DNA of 64,000 nucleotides from contig CM062289.1 in assembly GCA_031216915.1 (NCBI GenBank), positions 22,604,093 through 22,668,092 on the forward strand. Direction: 5' to 3'. The DNA is from Pictodentalium vernedei (lineage: Eukaryota > Mollusca > Scaphopoda > Dentaliida > Dentaliidae). Positions 54,285 through 63,916 of the stretch are shown piece by piece (the stretch's first letter is position 1; the number at the start of each line of letters is the position of its first letter). The position numbers and the translations under genes are program-made. Under the pieces are notes generated by a model that searched no databases, was not told the DNA's origin, and saw only the letters and a program-made list of their open reading frames with translations.

Positions 54285-55074
54285 TATTCAATTTAGGAGT
54301 GTAGGAAAAAAAAACCCCTGGGGAAAAAAACCCTTAGGAAAAAAGCCCCTTGGTAAAAAACTCCTTGGAAAAAAACCCTCGAGAAAAGAAAAACCTTGGA
54401 AAAAAACCCCTTCATATTGACAACAGAAAAACGTTTTCTTTAGTGACTTTATTTTTGTATGACAATATGTTCATTAGTGAAGAATACAATTAACATAATA
54501 TCTGTATGTTCTATAGTACAAAATATCTGTATGTTATATAGTAAAAAATACATTTCAATGATTTTCAAATTTGCATATTTCCACCTGTTAACCACTCTCT
54601 CTAAAATCAGCACAACAGTTAATTTGTAAGGCAAGATGCCCTACAGCTCTGAATACGTTATGTAACCCTTTACCCAATGCAACTTTTTTTTTTTGAAAGT
54701 ATGCAAATATGGATATCATTGGAACTGGCTGAAGCAGCTAACTCCAATGATATTCATATTTGCATACTTTCACTTGTTAATTACTTGACCCCACAACATT
54801 AAATACAGCACTAAATACATTAATTAAATATGTCTACCATTTAATTTGTAAGTATGCAAATATGGATATCATTGGAACTGGCTGAAGCAGCTAACTCCAA
54901 TGATATTCATATTTGCATACTTTCACTCGTTAATTACTTGACCCCACAACATTAAATACAGCACTAAATACATTAATTAAATATGTCTAACAGTTAATTT
55001 GTAAGGCGAATATATTTGCATACTTTCACTCATTAATTACTTTATATAGACCCCACTTCATTTCTAAGGCAAGA

Positions 55075-56254
55075 TCATGTCCACCTAATATAATGTCCAA
55101 TGCCGTTGATGAGTTCTTCCATATTCTTTCGGCTCTCTCTAAAATCAGCACAAAGATTCTGCAAACGTTGCTGTCTCTGAGTTGTGACACACTTCACCCT
55201 CTTCTTTGGAGGTTCTCCGCGAGAATCCTGAAGTAGAGCAGACTGCACAAGGGCTTGATCTTTCCTTATACTGTCTATCGCCTTCCAGACTGTAGGGTGG
55301 TTATGGCCCACAAGCTGCTTGAAACTCATGTTCCAAGCCTCACAAAGGTTGTTTGTGCGATCCTGGCCATCCAGAGTAGCCTGATATACATTCCAAAGGC
55401 TAGGTGGAAATAGAGGTGGAGTCCTCCTAACCTGCATTGGAGGCAGCTGTCCGTCAGGTTGTGCAGGTGGCTGGATCCTTCTGTAAGTACCAGAGACATA
55501 AGTAGAATTGAAATAATCTACCAGATCAACCAGACCATCAACACTAGGGATGTTTTCCATCAAATAGCTCATTCCATCGTATGATGTATAACTGTTTGAA
55601 AAGTCTGGGTGCAGTAGGGAAAGTGCCATCCATATACCAGGTTGAAGCTCTGGACAGATGGCGGAGAGCCTCATCATTACCAAACACTAGCATCCTGGTA
55701 GCTGTTGGAGCATTATCATAGAACAAGAAACTGTTGTTGTCTGGTGGTCCAGTGGTCTTCCAAGTATCTTCAACTACTAGATCTCTCAAAGTGGATGGAT
55801 CCTTGGGAAGAGAGCCTTTCTGATGATTTCGAACAGTACGCTTCAACGAATCCATCTGTCCTACGGCTGCTCTTACTTCATTTGGTTGCTCTACAAGTAC
55901 ATCTGCCACTAATTGTCCAGGTCGAGCACGATTTCTCTGAGCACTGTCCTTAATGGTTGCTTTCAGTTTCACAGCAGCCACATGGTTGGGGTCTGCATTA
56001 TGACTGTGGGTTGTAGTGGTAAGAATCTCCTGCATCTGTAGGTCTGTATAAGCAGAACCCTTGCATGATTCAGCATTTCTCTGGGAACACTCCCAACGTA
56101 TTTTACTCTTTTTGGTGTATAGGTAGCCACCAAAACACAACTTTAGACCTCCTTTATTATCCCTAATGATCTCCATGACAAATAGTTTCATACTGGTTTC
56201 TGAAGAGAAATGATTTCGTGCGCCAAAGGCGCGCAGGGACGTTATGGGGGACAA
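55075..56254 (-). pseudogene. FLYWCH/MULE transposase with internal deletion
   Basis: Two overlapping frames (55544-56254 and 55075-55683) encode the two ends of one protein. The N-terminal part has the FLYWCH finger (WECSQRNAESCKGSAYTD ... HSHN) and the first catalytic Asp in TWYMDGTF. The C-terminal part begins in another frame (MENIPSVDGLVDLVDYF) and holds DRTNNLCEAWN, where the catalytic Glu lies. The middle, which should carry the second Asp and the CxxH box, is absent: by comparison with 41778-43253, roughly 100-120 residues are deleted and the frame is shifted near 55590. The product cannot be active. Confidence 0.8.
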
Positions 56255-56643
56255 GCCCCTTTCGACCCTCGATAGCTGTATATGATGGCTGTCACATGTC
56301 TAGGCGTGTTGAAGGAGGAAAAGGATCCGGTACTCAGCAGGTGTCTCCAGTTGTGGGTAGTACTGGTTTCTGGGCAGAAACAATCTCTTTTATAGAAAAG
56401 GCAGCAGCATATCAAAGGGAAAGGTGTTAATAATTAAGCAAACTCAGTTCGCTCTGATGTATCTCTGTGTGAGATTAATTGCAATCATAGTAAAAACAAA
56501 TGATTGTCTTTGAGAGCATATTTTGTTGTGACACTTTTGAGATCAAAAGACATCCTTCTTTGATATTTCACTATGAACTATTATATTAATTCTTAATAAG
56601 ACATCAAAGACATATTTAGTTGTGTTCAAGTGAAGAAAGTAGA

Positions 56644-56800
56644 TGTTTAATAATAATAATAATAATAAAAGTAATAATAATAATAATAAATTTATAACAA
56701 TGGGAGTAGATGTTTAATAATAATAATAATAATAAAAGTAATAATAATAATAATAAATTTATAACAATGGGAGTAGATGTTTAATAATAATAATAAAAAT
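56644..56800 (+). repeat. (AAT)n-rich duplicated block
   Basis: A ~67-bp segment with TAGATGTTTAATAATAATAA and ATTTATAACAATGGGAG is present twice, with a third partial copy. It is simple-sequence DNA inside the MULE-like element. Confidence 0.9.
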
Positions 56801-56941
56801 AATGGGAGTGGGTTTTTTTTCCACACTTGCATTTTCTCGAGGGGTTTTTTTCCAAGGGGTTTTTACCAAGGGGCTTTTTTCCTATGGGGTTTTTTTCCCA
56901 GGGTTTTTTTTTCCGTACCCCTCAATTTGGACAGGGTCAAA

Positions 56942-57149
56942 AGAGGTGCACTTTTGGGATGCTAAAACCATTCATTGATAGGTACAAATCACAATCATGT
57001 CTCCTAAAAGTTGGCAAACATCTGACTACTCTGTTTAGCTGAAAAGGTGCTGATTTTCCCTTGTTTTGGCAAAGCAACAAATAGTGTTGAAAACATGTTC
57101 ATGGAGGTTTTAAATTTATGGTTAATATATTAAGTCATCCAGAAAAAAA
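56942..57149. other. Intron B repeat fragment
   Basis: The words GGTACAAATCACAATCATGTC and TTTTCCCTTGTTTTGGCAAAGC also occur near 50950-51045, marking a dispersed repeat. No gene. Confidence 0.5.
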
Positions 57150-58024
57150 CAAAGATGCTCAAGCTTAGTACAAAATTCTGAATATACTACATGTATTATC
57201 TAGATGGAACTAATATTTTTTCTCTTTTGTTTAAGGTCAGGCTACCTCAAACATTAATACTAATTAAATTAATTAATGCTATTGTCTACATGGAATGTAT
57301 TTTGTTTTCTCTTATGTTATAGGACTAGCTCCCTCACACATTACTATACTGTTGTCTGCATGGAACTAATTTGTTGTTTTATCTTTTGTTTTAGGTAGGG
57401 CTGCACGATATTCAAAACTGAATACTGGTATCGGTATTCAAGAAAATACCGTGGTATACTGAAAACTGTTCAGATATATGAACACAAGTACCACTATCGA
57501 GACTCGAGGCATTACAGTCAGAATGAATTAGCATGCCTTGATGATGCGATTCCAAACACCTTTACCCAACGTAGACGATATCAAAATTTATTATTTTCAA
57601 ATTTAGTTTATCAGATTTTCCCCAAAGATTTCAACAAAACTATATCATGTGACCCCCTCATTGGAACGAGCTCAACGATATAGTTTTATTGAAATTTAAA
57701 AAAAAAATTTTTTCAACTGCTGAATTTGTATATTACGAGGACACACGCTGACAATTCCTTGGATAAATGGATAATATTATTCATTCGGGGCTACAGTTAA
57801 AAAAACTCAAGATATCTTGAAAATTAAATTGTGGGTAAATAAATAATGACGATAAACTGATATTTTTGAAATTACACCGGTATTCTATCAATATTGGTTT
57901 GAATACCAGGATATATCGGTTTATTGATATACCGTGCAGCCCTAGTTTTAGGGCTCCCTCCCATCATGCATTTCTATACTGTTGCTACATTGAACTAATT
58001 TTGTTGTTTTCTCTTTTGTTTTAG
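57150..58024 (+). repeat. Tandem duplications of the terminal-exon splice acceptor region
   Basis: The segment TTGTTTTCTCTTTTGTTTTAG plus the first ~22 bases of the last exon (GGCTCCCTC..CATTA) occurs about four times at 72-87-bp spacing. AG positions are 57234-57235, 57321-57322, 57393-57394 (copied at 57950-57951 by a MITE target duplication) and the one used, 58023-58024. Upstream copies are diverged: exon-like parts read GTCAGGCTACCTC, GACTAGCTCCCTC and GGCTCCCTCCC, and stop or change frame soon after. Confidence 0.75.
57396..57944. mobile_element. hAT-type MITE inserted into a duplicated splice acceptor
   Basis: TIR TAGGGCTGCACGATAT (left) and, in reverse, TAGGGCTGCACGGTAT (right) are flanked by the exact 8-bp duplication GTTTTAGG (57388-57395, 57945-57952). 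The duplicated bases are the acceptor TTTTAG|G of the decoy repeat. The interior contains an AT-rich foldback remnant (CTTTACCCAACG..., ~57560-57770). Confidence 0.9.
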
Positions 58025-58126
58025 GGCTGGCTCCCTCAAGCATTAATTGACCAAACAATAGGTACATTTCTGATAGACTATTTAGGATTTCTCGACAAAA
58101 GGTTGAAAGAAATACAAAAGAGGTGA
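58025..58126 (+). CDS. STARD3-like: START-domain protein, terminal exon C
   Basis: After the acceptor CTCTTTTGTTTTAG the exon continues in phase 0 as GWLPQALIDQTIGTFLIDYL, GFLDKRLKEIQKR and then TGA (58124-58126). This is the C-terminal amphipathic helix of a StAR/STARD3 START domain, the lid of the sterol cavity; the GWLP start is a strong family signature. Joined with exons A and B it gives ~126 residues of continuous domain. The acceptor is the last of about four tandem copies. The last 49 bases of the exon, with 3' UTR, are repeated directly downstream. Confidence 0.9.
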   Translation, partial: GWLPQALIDQTIGTFLIDYLGFLDKRLKEIQKR

Positions 58127-58461
58127 TTTGTACTCTTGTTGCATTAGCGGCTGTGTGTTTTTAGGATGACATTGTTTAATTTCTGAACTGTTATTCTATC
58201 ATACAATATTTGAGTTATTTGGGAAACATTGTTGGTACAGTGGCACCCTGTTAATTGAATAACTAGCTGCTATTTAGGATTTCTCGACAAAAGGTTGAAA
58301 GAAATACAAAAGAGGTGATTTGTACTCTTGTTGCATTAGCGGCTGTGTGTTTTTAGGATGACATTGTTTAATTTCTGAACTGTTATTCTATCATACAATA
58401 TTTAAGTTATTTGGGAAACATTGTTGGTACAGTGGCACCCTGTTAATTGAATAACTAGCTG
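58078..58461 (+). repeat. 192-bp tandem duplication of the gene's 3' end
   Basis: 58078-58269 and 58270-58461 are nearly identical (one clear difference, TTTGAG against TTTAAG). The unit carries the last 16 codons, the stop, 3' UTR and the first 32 bases of a MITE. The MITE must therefore have been in place before the duplication. The second coding part lies after the stop and is not translated. Confidence 0.95.
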
Positions 58462-58877
58462 CCTTGCCATTAAAAATTATTCAGTTAACAGGAGTATTCA
58501 ATTAACAGGTATTTGGTCCCTTATTCTAGAGATAAACCATTTCCTATATTCTAGAGACAAGCTTAGAATTTCTATTATACCTTGTTTGACAGAGCTCATA
58601 GAGCTCTGTCAAACAAGATATAATAGATGAAATGCTTGTATTGTTGTCCTGAGGCCAAATAGGTCTCTCAACAATAGAAATTTAGTGATTGCCATGGTGA
58701 CTTCTCAACATATTACAGGATTTTTTATTCAATTAACATGAGATTACTCCATAATCTATATGCAATTAACAGGTCAAATTTGCACTAAAGGTATAGTAAA
58801 TGGTTGTGTATGTGGAAATTTTATTCAATTGACAGGGTTATTCTATTATGTGATATCCAATTAAGTAGGCTCCATTG
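58430..58877. mobile_element. TA-flanked pogo/Tc1-type MITE, relative of 4173-9488
   Basis: Ends CAGTGGCACCCTGTTAATTG and (reverse) CAATGGAGCCTACTTAATTG are flanked by TA. The interior has TTCAATTAACAGG words and a palindrome GACAGAGCTC...GAGCTCTGTC. It lies inverted relative to the copy at 4173 and occupies the 3' UTR/downstream region of the START gene. Confidence 0.8.
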
Positions 58878-58879
58878 TA

Positions 58880-59297
58880 CTAGCATCTTCAGCTTTCTGT
58901 AAATAATGGGGAGAATCAGCTTCTGTATTAAAATAATAAGTGGTGTCAAAGTGCTCCACAAAAACATGTTGGATATAATTTTTGGGTGTACAATATGTGA
59001 TAACCCTTATTAGATTGGAGGTTTTGTACATTTTGCTACACTTTGACAGTCCACATCCTGTGGCATTGCAGTTGTTTCTAGGAAAGTCTTGGCTGCCTAG
59101 ACTTGCTTACAAATAACTGCCGAGGTTCTAAAAATGTAACTTGCAAGTCTCCCCAAAGAGTTTATGGTGGAGCTCATGTTCAGAAATGAAGGTGATCAAA
59201 GTCAAAATTAGCCCTTTTGAAACTAGAGACTCACATGGCCCTACTTTTCAAAAGAGATGAGTGTGTCAGCAAGTGATGGACAGCAAGAGCAATTTTT
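58880..59297. other. Downstream sequence with a dispersed repeat
   Basis: 59040-59150 is an inverted copy of 52840-52980. No gene, and no clear AATAAA for the START mRNA was identified with confidence. Confidence 0.45.
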
Positions 59298-59752
59298 AGT
59301 CGAGTTGTGACAAAGTCAAACTCGACTTATAGTTTGATGAATGGCGGGCAGGCGGGCAGTTTCAGGCGTAAACAATTGGTTTCCAGATGATAACTTGATA
59401 ATGGTTCAACCCATGTTCATGAAACTTCATAGTTAGGTTGGCATCAGTGAGAGAAAGAACTCTATTTTTTTTGGACTCGCTAGGTGAAAGGTCAAGATCA
59501 CAGTGACCTTCATCATAGTAAATCGTAAACAATTGGTTTCCGGATGATAACTTGATAATGTTTCGACCCACATTCATGAAACTTCATAGGTAGGTTGGCA
59601 TCAGTGAGAGGAAGAACCCTATTTATTTTGGACTAGGTAGGTGAAAGGTCAAGGTCACAGTGACCTTCAACATAGTAAATCGTAAACAATTGTCTTCCAA
59701 ATGATAACTTGATAATGGTTTGACCCACATTCATGAAACTTCATAGATAGGT
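59298..59752 (+). repeat. Hairpin-led tandem repeat, ~158-bp unit, cut by a LINE
   Basis: It starts with a hairpin (AGTCGAGTT / AACTCGACT) and GGCGGGCAGGCGGGCAG, followed by units with AAACAATTGGTTTCC at ~59369, ~59524 and ~59685 (last diverged). The third unit breaks off at AGGTT where the LINE 3' end begins. A perfect AGGTCACAGTGACCT is at 59652-59666; the preceding unit has AGATCACAGTGACCT. Confidence 0.75.
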
Positions 59753-60370
59753 TAGTTTAGTTTAAACAATATTTAATCAGAATAGCTTGGATGTTACATT
59801 AGTAGATAATTGAAACACTTCATACAGAGCAATAAAATACATAATACATTAGTATACATCCTTACTAAGTTACAATTAAGTATATTGAGTTAAAATGTAT
59901 GAACAGGATACGGCAGTAAGCCAAAGGCTTATTAAGTACCGTCTCCTTGCCAGAAAGAGTAATTACGAGTTTGATTGGCGGTAACAGGCTTACTACATTG
60001 TTTAAACAATGAAACATTTATACAAAATTGAATAAGGATTTATAGAATAACAAGAAGAAGTTATAGAAACAAGAGAAGAATAGATGTGTAAAGACCTGCA
60101 AAGAGTCAGCGACCTATTTGACTTCGACGGTATTACAGGTAGCTCGTAAGTGGCCAGGCTCGTGCACAAGACATACCCTGTGCTCCAAATTATCACAAGG
60201 GGAGCAATATATTATACCAATTGAGACAGCATGGAGCCCAGGTTTAGGAACACACGAAGGACGAGTGGGTAGGTGTAGTAAATCTGAGTGATTATCTCAG
60301 GTATTTCGATGACCCTCTTTGAGACTCAGCAGTGCCCCTAAGCATTACAGAATAGAGTGGACACGAGCAC

Positions 60371-63300
60371 TTAAGGAGAGTAATTAAAACGCTTACTTTG
60401 GATGATATATTCCTGCACACATTTAAAAACTAGCTTGTTTTCCTCGTTGCCTAGTCGTTCAGATCCAAACAAAAGAATAGATAAATTGGTGATAAAGGGA
60501 AGTGTATTTATTGTTAGAGAACGTTCTCGTGTGTAGATTGGGCAATATAAGAGATAATGCTCTTCCGATTCAACTTCTCCACAAGAACAAAGGGGCGATG
60601 TAGTCAGATAGTTGGCAAACAGGTGGCTATTAAGACTGCTACACCGAAGGCGGAGCCTGCAATGGTATATTTGAGCTGCGCGAGATTGAGCTCCAACATA
60701 GTATTTTGGAGGACGTAATTTGTTACCTTTCAAGAACCTTCTAAAGTTTGCAATACTGGGGTTATTTCTTATAGCTAGAGGAATTTTATTCCATTGATAT
60801 GTCGTGTCGGGGATAAAGGATGACTGATAAAGGTTTGTATTGCAGAACGGCACACGATGATTCCTTGACGTTCTGATGTTATGGCCATGGGACACAGAAG
60901 ACACCAGGGGTGGGACTTTGGCAGAAATATAGGAGGGTGTTAATTTGTGGTACATTTTAAAGAACTGAGTGAGTCTGTGATTGCGGCGACGTTCCTGAAG
61001 GGTGTCCCATTGGGTCTCAATATACAGCGAGCCTTTATTGGCACTCAATGTTGCACCTGTGACTATCCTGGCAGCGGCTATTTGTATTTTCTCTAATTCC
61101 CCGGCTTGTGCTGCCGTGCAGTTATCCCAAATACAATCAGCATATTCTAAAATAGGCCTAATATATGCAAAATATATCTTTTCAAGTACTCCACGGTCGA
61201 GTATAAACTTCTGAGATCTAAGCAAGTCAACCCGAGCCCATGCCTTTGAGCATATCAGTTCGATATGATCATTCCATGTGCAAGTTTTGTTTAATATAAC
61301 ACCTAAATGTTTATGGCTATCCACCTCTGTAATGCAGGTTCCATTGAGGTATAAATTGGGATGGGCTATAGAATTATTTTTTCTCGATATCAGCATGGCC
61401 TCAGTTTTCTGAGAATTAAATTCAACAAGCCAAGTGGCAGCCCAGTTTTCAATCATTGACAAATCACGGTTTATTAATACAGCTGCTTGGTCTGGGTTCT
61501 CAACTATGAGGTATAACGACGTATCGTCTGCAAATAGTCTAATACTGCTCATTAGGTTTTCAGTTATATCGTTTATATATATCAGAAATAAAAGAGGACC
61601 AAGTATCGAGCCCTGAGGAACTCCAGACGAGATGGTTTTCCACGAAGACTCTTCAGAAGACACTACAACCCTTTGACGACGGTCGGAAAGGTATGATTTT
61701 AAGAAGCTAAGTAGATCACCAGATATGCCTAATTTTTCGAGCTTGTGAATAAGACCAACATGCCAGACCTTATCAAATGCTTTACTGACGTCGCAAAAGA
61801 CCACTCTTACTTCTTTCCCTTCATCCAAGGCGTGACAAAACTCGTCATATATATCTGACAACTGTAGGGCAGTTGAATCACCTGGAGTGAAACCCGACTG
61901 AAATTGACTAAGTATGTTATTATCAGTTAGAAAACGCCACAATCTCACAAATATACATTTTTCAAATAATTTGCCAACGCAACTAAGCAATGATATTGGT
62001 CGGTAGTTCGTTACTACATTAGCTGGAGACTTCTTTAATATTGGGGTCACATTAGCCTCTTTCCATAATTTAGGAAAATAGCTATTTTTCAATAAGATGT
62101 TGAATAAAGTGGTTAATGGTTCACATAATGAGGAACTGCATTCCTTAAGAAGTCGAGGACTAATCAGGTCCGGACCTGATGCTTTAGATACTTTTAAGGT
62201 TTTAATGGCAGCCAATACTTCGCTTTGCTGTAGTATTATGCTGCTGAGTGAATAGGATGGGGTGGGTGGTGTGGGTGGTCGAGATGCATTAGAGTCATCC
62301 AATGTTGAAATAGAGCAAAAGTACTCATTCAGTACTTCTGCTTTTTCGGCATTGTTTGAATAAAGTTTGTTTTGATAGTTCAAGGTGGGAATTCCTGGCG
62401 CCGTTTTGAAAATGTGGGACTTCAAAGTTTTCCACCAATCAGAGGGAGGTGTGTGCGAACATTCAAGTTTTTCTTGGACTTTGCTGATATACGCTAATTT
62501 TGCTTTTCTGACCGCTGAGACGACTTCATTGCGTTTACTTTTGTATTTTGCCCAATCTATCTCGCGACCAGAACGTTTTGCTATACGATACAGCCTTTTT
62601 CGTTGTCTTAGTAACTGTCGAATGTGATTGTGCATCCATTTCGGTTGGTTAGCCCTGATAGTGGCAGTTTTATTCGGAATGAATTTTGATGCAGTGTCGA
62701 GCACATAATTGGTTAGCCTAGAAACTACAGTGTCTAGGGAAGTGTCGCCAAGAGTGCATGTCCAATCTGTGTTACTGTAAGCATTATTTAAAGCTTCGTA
62801 ATTTCCTTTGGCATAAAGCCATATGCGCCTTGTAATATTTTTTACTAGTATTTGTTTTGTTTCGAATTCAACCAATACCGGACAGTGGTAGCGAGTCAAA
62901 TCCGACACCAGTGGTTCTAAGATTTCACAGCTACGCACCTGCACTGTACTGCTTATGCCGATAAGATCGAGCAACGTAGCAGACGATTCGGTGAAGCACG
63001 TTGGTCCACTCACAAGTTGACAAAGATTGAATTGTTTGCAGAGGTCGTGAAAACAGCCTCTGGGTGACCCAAGTTGGTTGTCATTGAAATCACCTGTAAT
63101 AATTAGATCGGGAATCTGTGCATCCCGTGCTTTTTCAACAGATGTAGCAATAAGGTCCCAAATATCTGGCGGACTATTGGGTGGGCGATAAAATACTCCG
63201 AGAAGTGTTGGTTTGTTTCCGGGCATTAGAAGCTCAACCCAAACACTTTCTATGTGATTCATCTCCAGGTCTGATCTACGTCGGAAGCACAAACCTTCCT

Positions 63301-63916
63301 TAACATAAATAGCAACCCCACCACCCCTAGTTTGACGGTTATGACACTGGGGTTCCTGAAATCCATTGATAGTTATATCACACGTTAGGTCTGAGTCCTG
63401 TAACCAGGTTTCGGATAAGGCAATTATATCATAGGCCATCGATTCATACTCCAAGATTTCTAGTTTTGGTTTGAGACTCTGTATATTCATATGAACTAAT
63501 TTCAAGCCGCGCAGGGTGTCCTCTGTTGTCGAAGAGCTGGGTCCGGGGTTCAATTCTATGTCGCCAGAAATCAATAATAGAATACAAATGACATACTCAA
63601 ATAGGACAATAAAGATCCAGTCGAGATCTAAGTATTTAGCATACATCGCTGTCGAGTTTTCAGGACATCCCATATTAATTTCAGTGTACCCATTCGCTTC
63701 GATCGTCTGCGCTTCTTGTTTAAAGTTATGAAAAATGAAAAATAATGCTGATATAACGGAGAGACTCTTCAATGTGCCTACTCCACTACTTCGTAACTTA
63801 AGGAAAGTGAAAACACACAGTATTTGGGTTCTGTTTAGTGCCTTATTCAATCCACGAGCATACCTAATAGCATTATAAATACCAATCCGGGCACGGTACG
63901 CATCAAGGGTACACAT
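60371..63916 (-). CDS. LINE ORF2: 2A-like leader, APE endonuclease, reverse transcriptase
   Basis: 1181 uninterrupted residues. Two hydrophobic stretches (about 33-63 and 99-117) precede the 2A-like GDIELNPGP at 118-126. The APE-type endonuclease follows: Asn144 (HMNIQS), Glu169 (LSETW), GDFN at 275-278, LLDLIG at 316-321 and His344. RT carries NYRPISLLSCVGKLFEK (~637-653), Asp709 (FCDVSKAFD), GVPQGSILGPLLFLIY and FADD at 795-798. Near the C-terminus CSCGEVESEEHYLLYC is a zinc-knuckle-like motif seen in several LINE groups. All catalytic residues are present, so the copy may be competent. It performs target-primed reverse transcription at the nicked chromosome. The first Met at 63916 is used because the window ends soon after; a start further upstream cannot be excluded. 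Confidence 0.9.
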   Translation of the reverse strand: MCTLDAYRARIGIYNAIRYARGLNKALNRTQILCVFTFLKLRSSGVGTLKSLSVISALFFIFHNFKQEAQTIEANGYTEINMGCPENSTAMYAKYLDLDWIFIVLFEYVICILLLISGDIELNPGPSSSTTEDTLRGLKLVHMNIQSLKPKLEILEYESMAYDIIALSETWLQDSDLTCDITINGFQEPQCHNRQTRGGGVAIYVKEGLCFRRRSDLEMNHIESVWVELLMPGNKPTLLGVFYRPPNSPPDIWDLIATSVEKARDAQIPDLIITGDFNDNQLGSPRGCFHDLCKQFNLCQLVSGPTCFTESSATLLDLIGISSTVQVRSCEILEPLVSDLTRYHCPVLVEFETKQILVKNITRRIWLYAKGNYEALNNAYSNTDWTCTLGDTSLDTVVSRLTNYVLDTASKFIPNKTATIRANQPKWMHNHIRQLLRQRKRLYRIAKRSGREIDWAKYKSKRNEVVSAVRKAKLAYISKVQEKLECSHTPPSDWWKTLKSHIFKTAPGIPTLNYQNKLYSNNAEKAEVLNEYFCSISTLDDSNASRPPTPPTPSYSLSSIILQQSEVLAAIKTLKVSKASGPDLISPRLLKECSSSLCEPLTTLFNILLKNSYFPKLWKEANVTPILKKSPANVVTNYRPISLLSCVGKLFEKCIFVRLWRFLTDNNILSQFQSGFTPGDSTALQLSDIYDEFCHALDEGKEVRVVFCDVSKAFDKVWHVGLIHKLEKLGISGDLLSFLKSYLSDRRQRVVVSSEESSWKTISSGVPQGSILGPLLFLIYINDITENLMSSIRLFADDTSLYLIVENPDQAAVLINRDLSMIENWAATWLVEFNSQKTEAMLISRKNNSIAHPNLYLNGTCITEVDSHKHLGVILNKTCTWNDHIELICSKAWARVDLLRSQKFILDRGVLEKIYFAYIRPILEYADCIWDNCTAAQAGELEKIQIAAARIVTGATLSANKGSLYIETQWDTLQERRRNHRLTQFFKMYHKLTPSYISAKVPPLVSSVSHGHNIRTSRNHRVPFCNTNLYQSSFIPDTTYQWNKIPLAIRNNPSIANFRRFLKGNKLRPPKYYVGAQSRAAQIYHCRLRLRCSSLNSHLFANYLTTSPLCSCGEVESEEHYLLYCPIYTRERSLTINTLPFITNLSILLFGSERLGNEENKLVFKCVQEYIIQSKRFNYSP
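63539..63565 (-). other. 2A-like ribosome-skipping peptide in the LINE ORF
   Basis: GDIELNPGP fits the 2A consensus D-x-E-x-N-P-G-P exactly. Skipping would occur between Gly125 and Pro126, releasing a 125-residue hydrophobic leader from the endonuclease-RT. 2A-like sequences are known from non-LTR elements of sea urchins, molluscs and other invertebrates. Confidence 0.8.

Larger units (their letters stand above)
54295..56922 (-). mobile_element. MULE-like transposon with ~100-bp A-rich TIRs, defective
   Basis: Both ends are ~100-bp inverted repeats built from GGAAAAAAACCCC words (54310-54415, 56815-56915). CAATTT abuts each end (54289-54294, 56923-56928), at least 6 bp of target duplication. 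It contains a broken FLYWCH/MULE transposase, a tandem pair of ~73-bp palindromes (54695-54770, 54848-54922; ATGCAAATATGGATATCATT arm) and an (AAT)n stretch. Confidence 0.7.

Noticed and set aside
56777..57042. Phe/Gly-rich frames with FFSKGFLPRGFF-like repeats
   Set aside because: Translation of the A/T-rich MULE TIR, not a protein.
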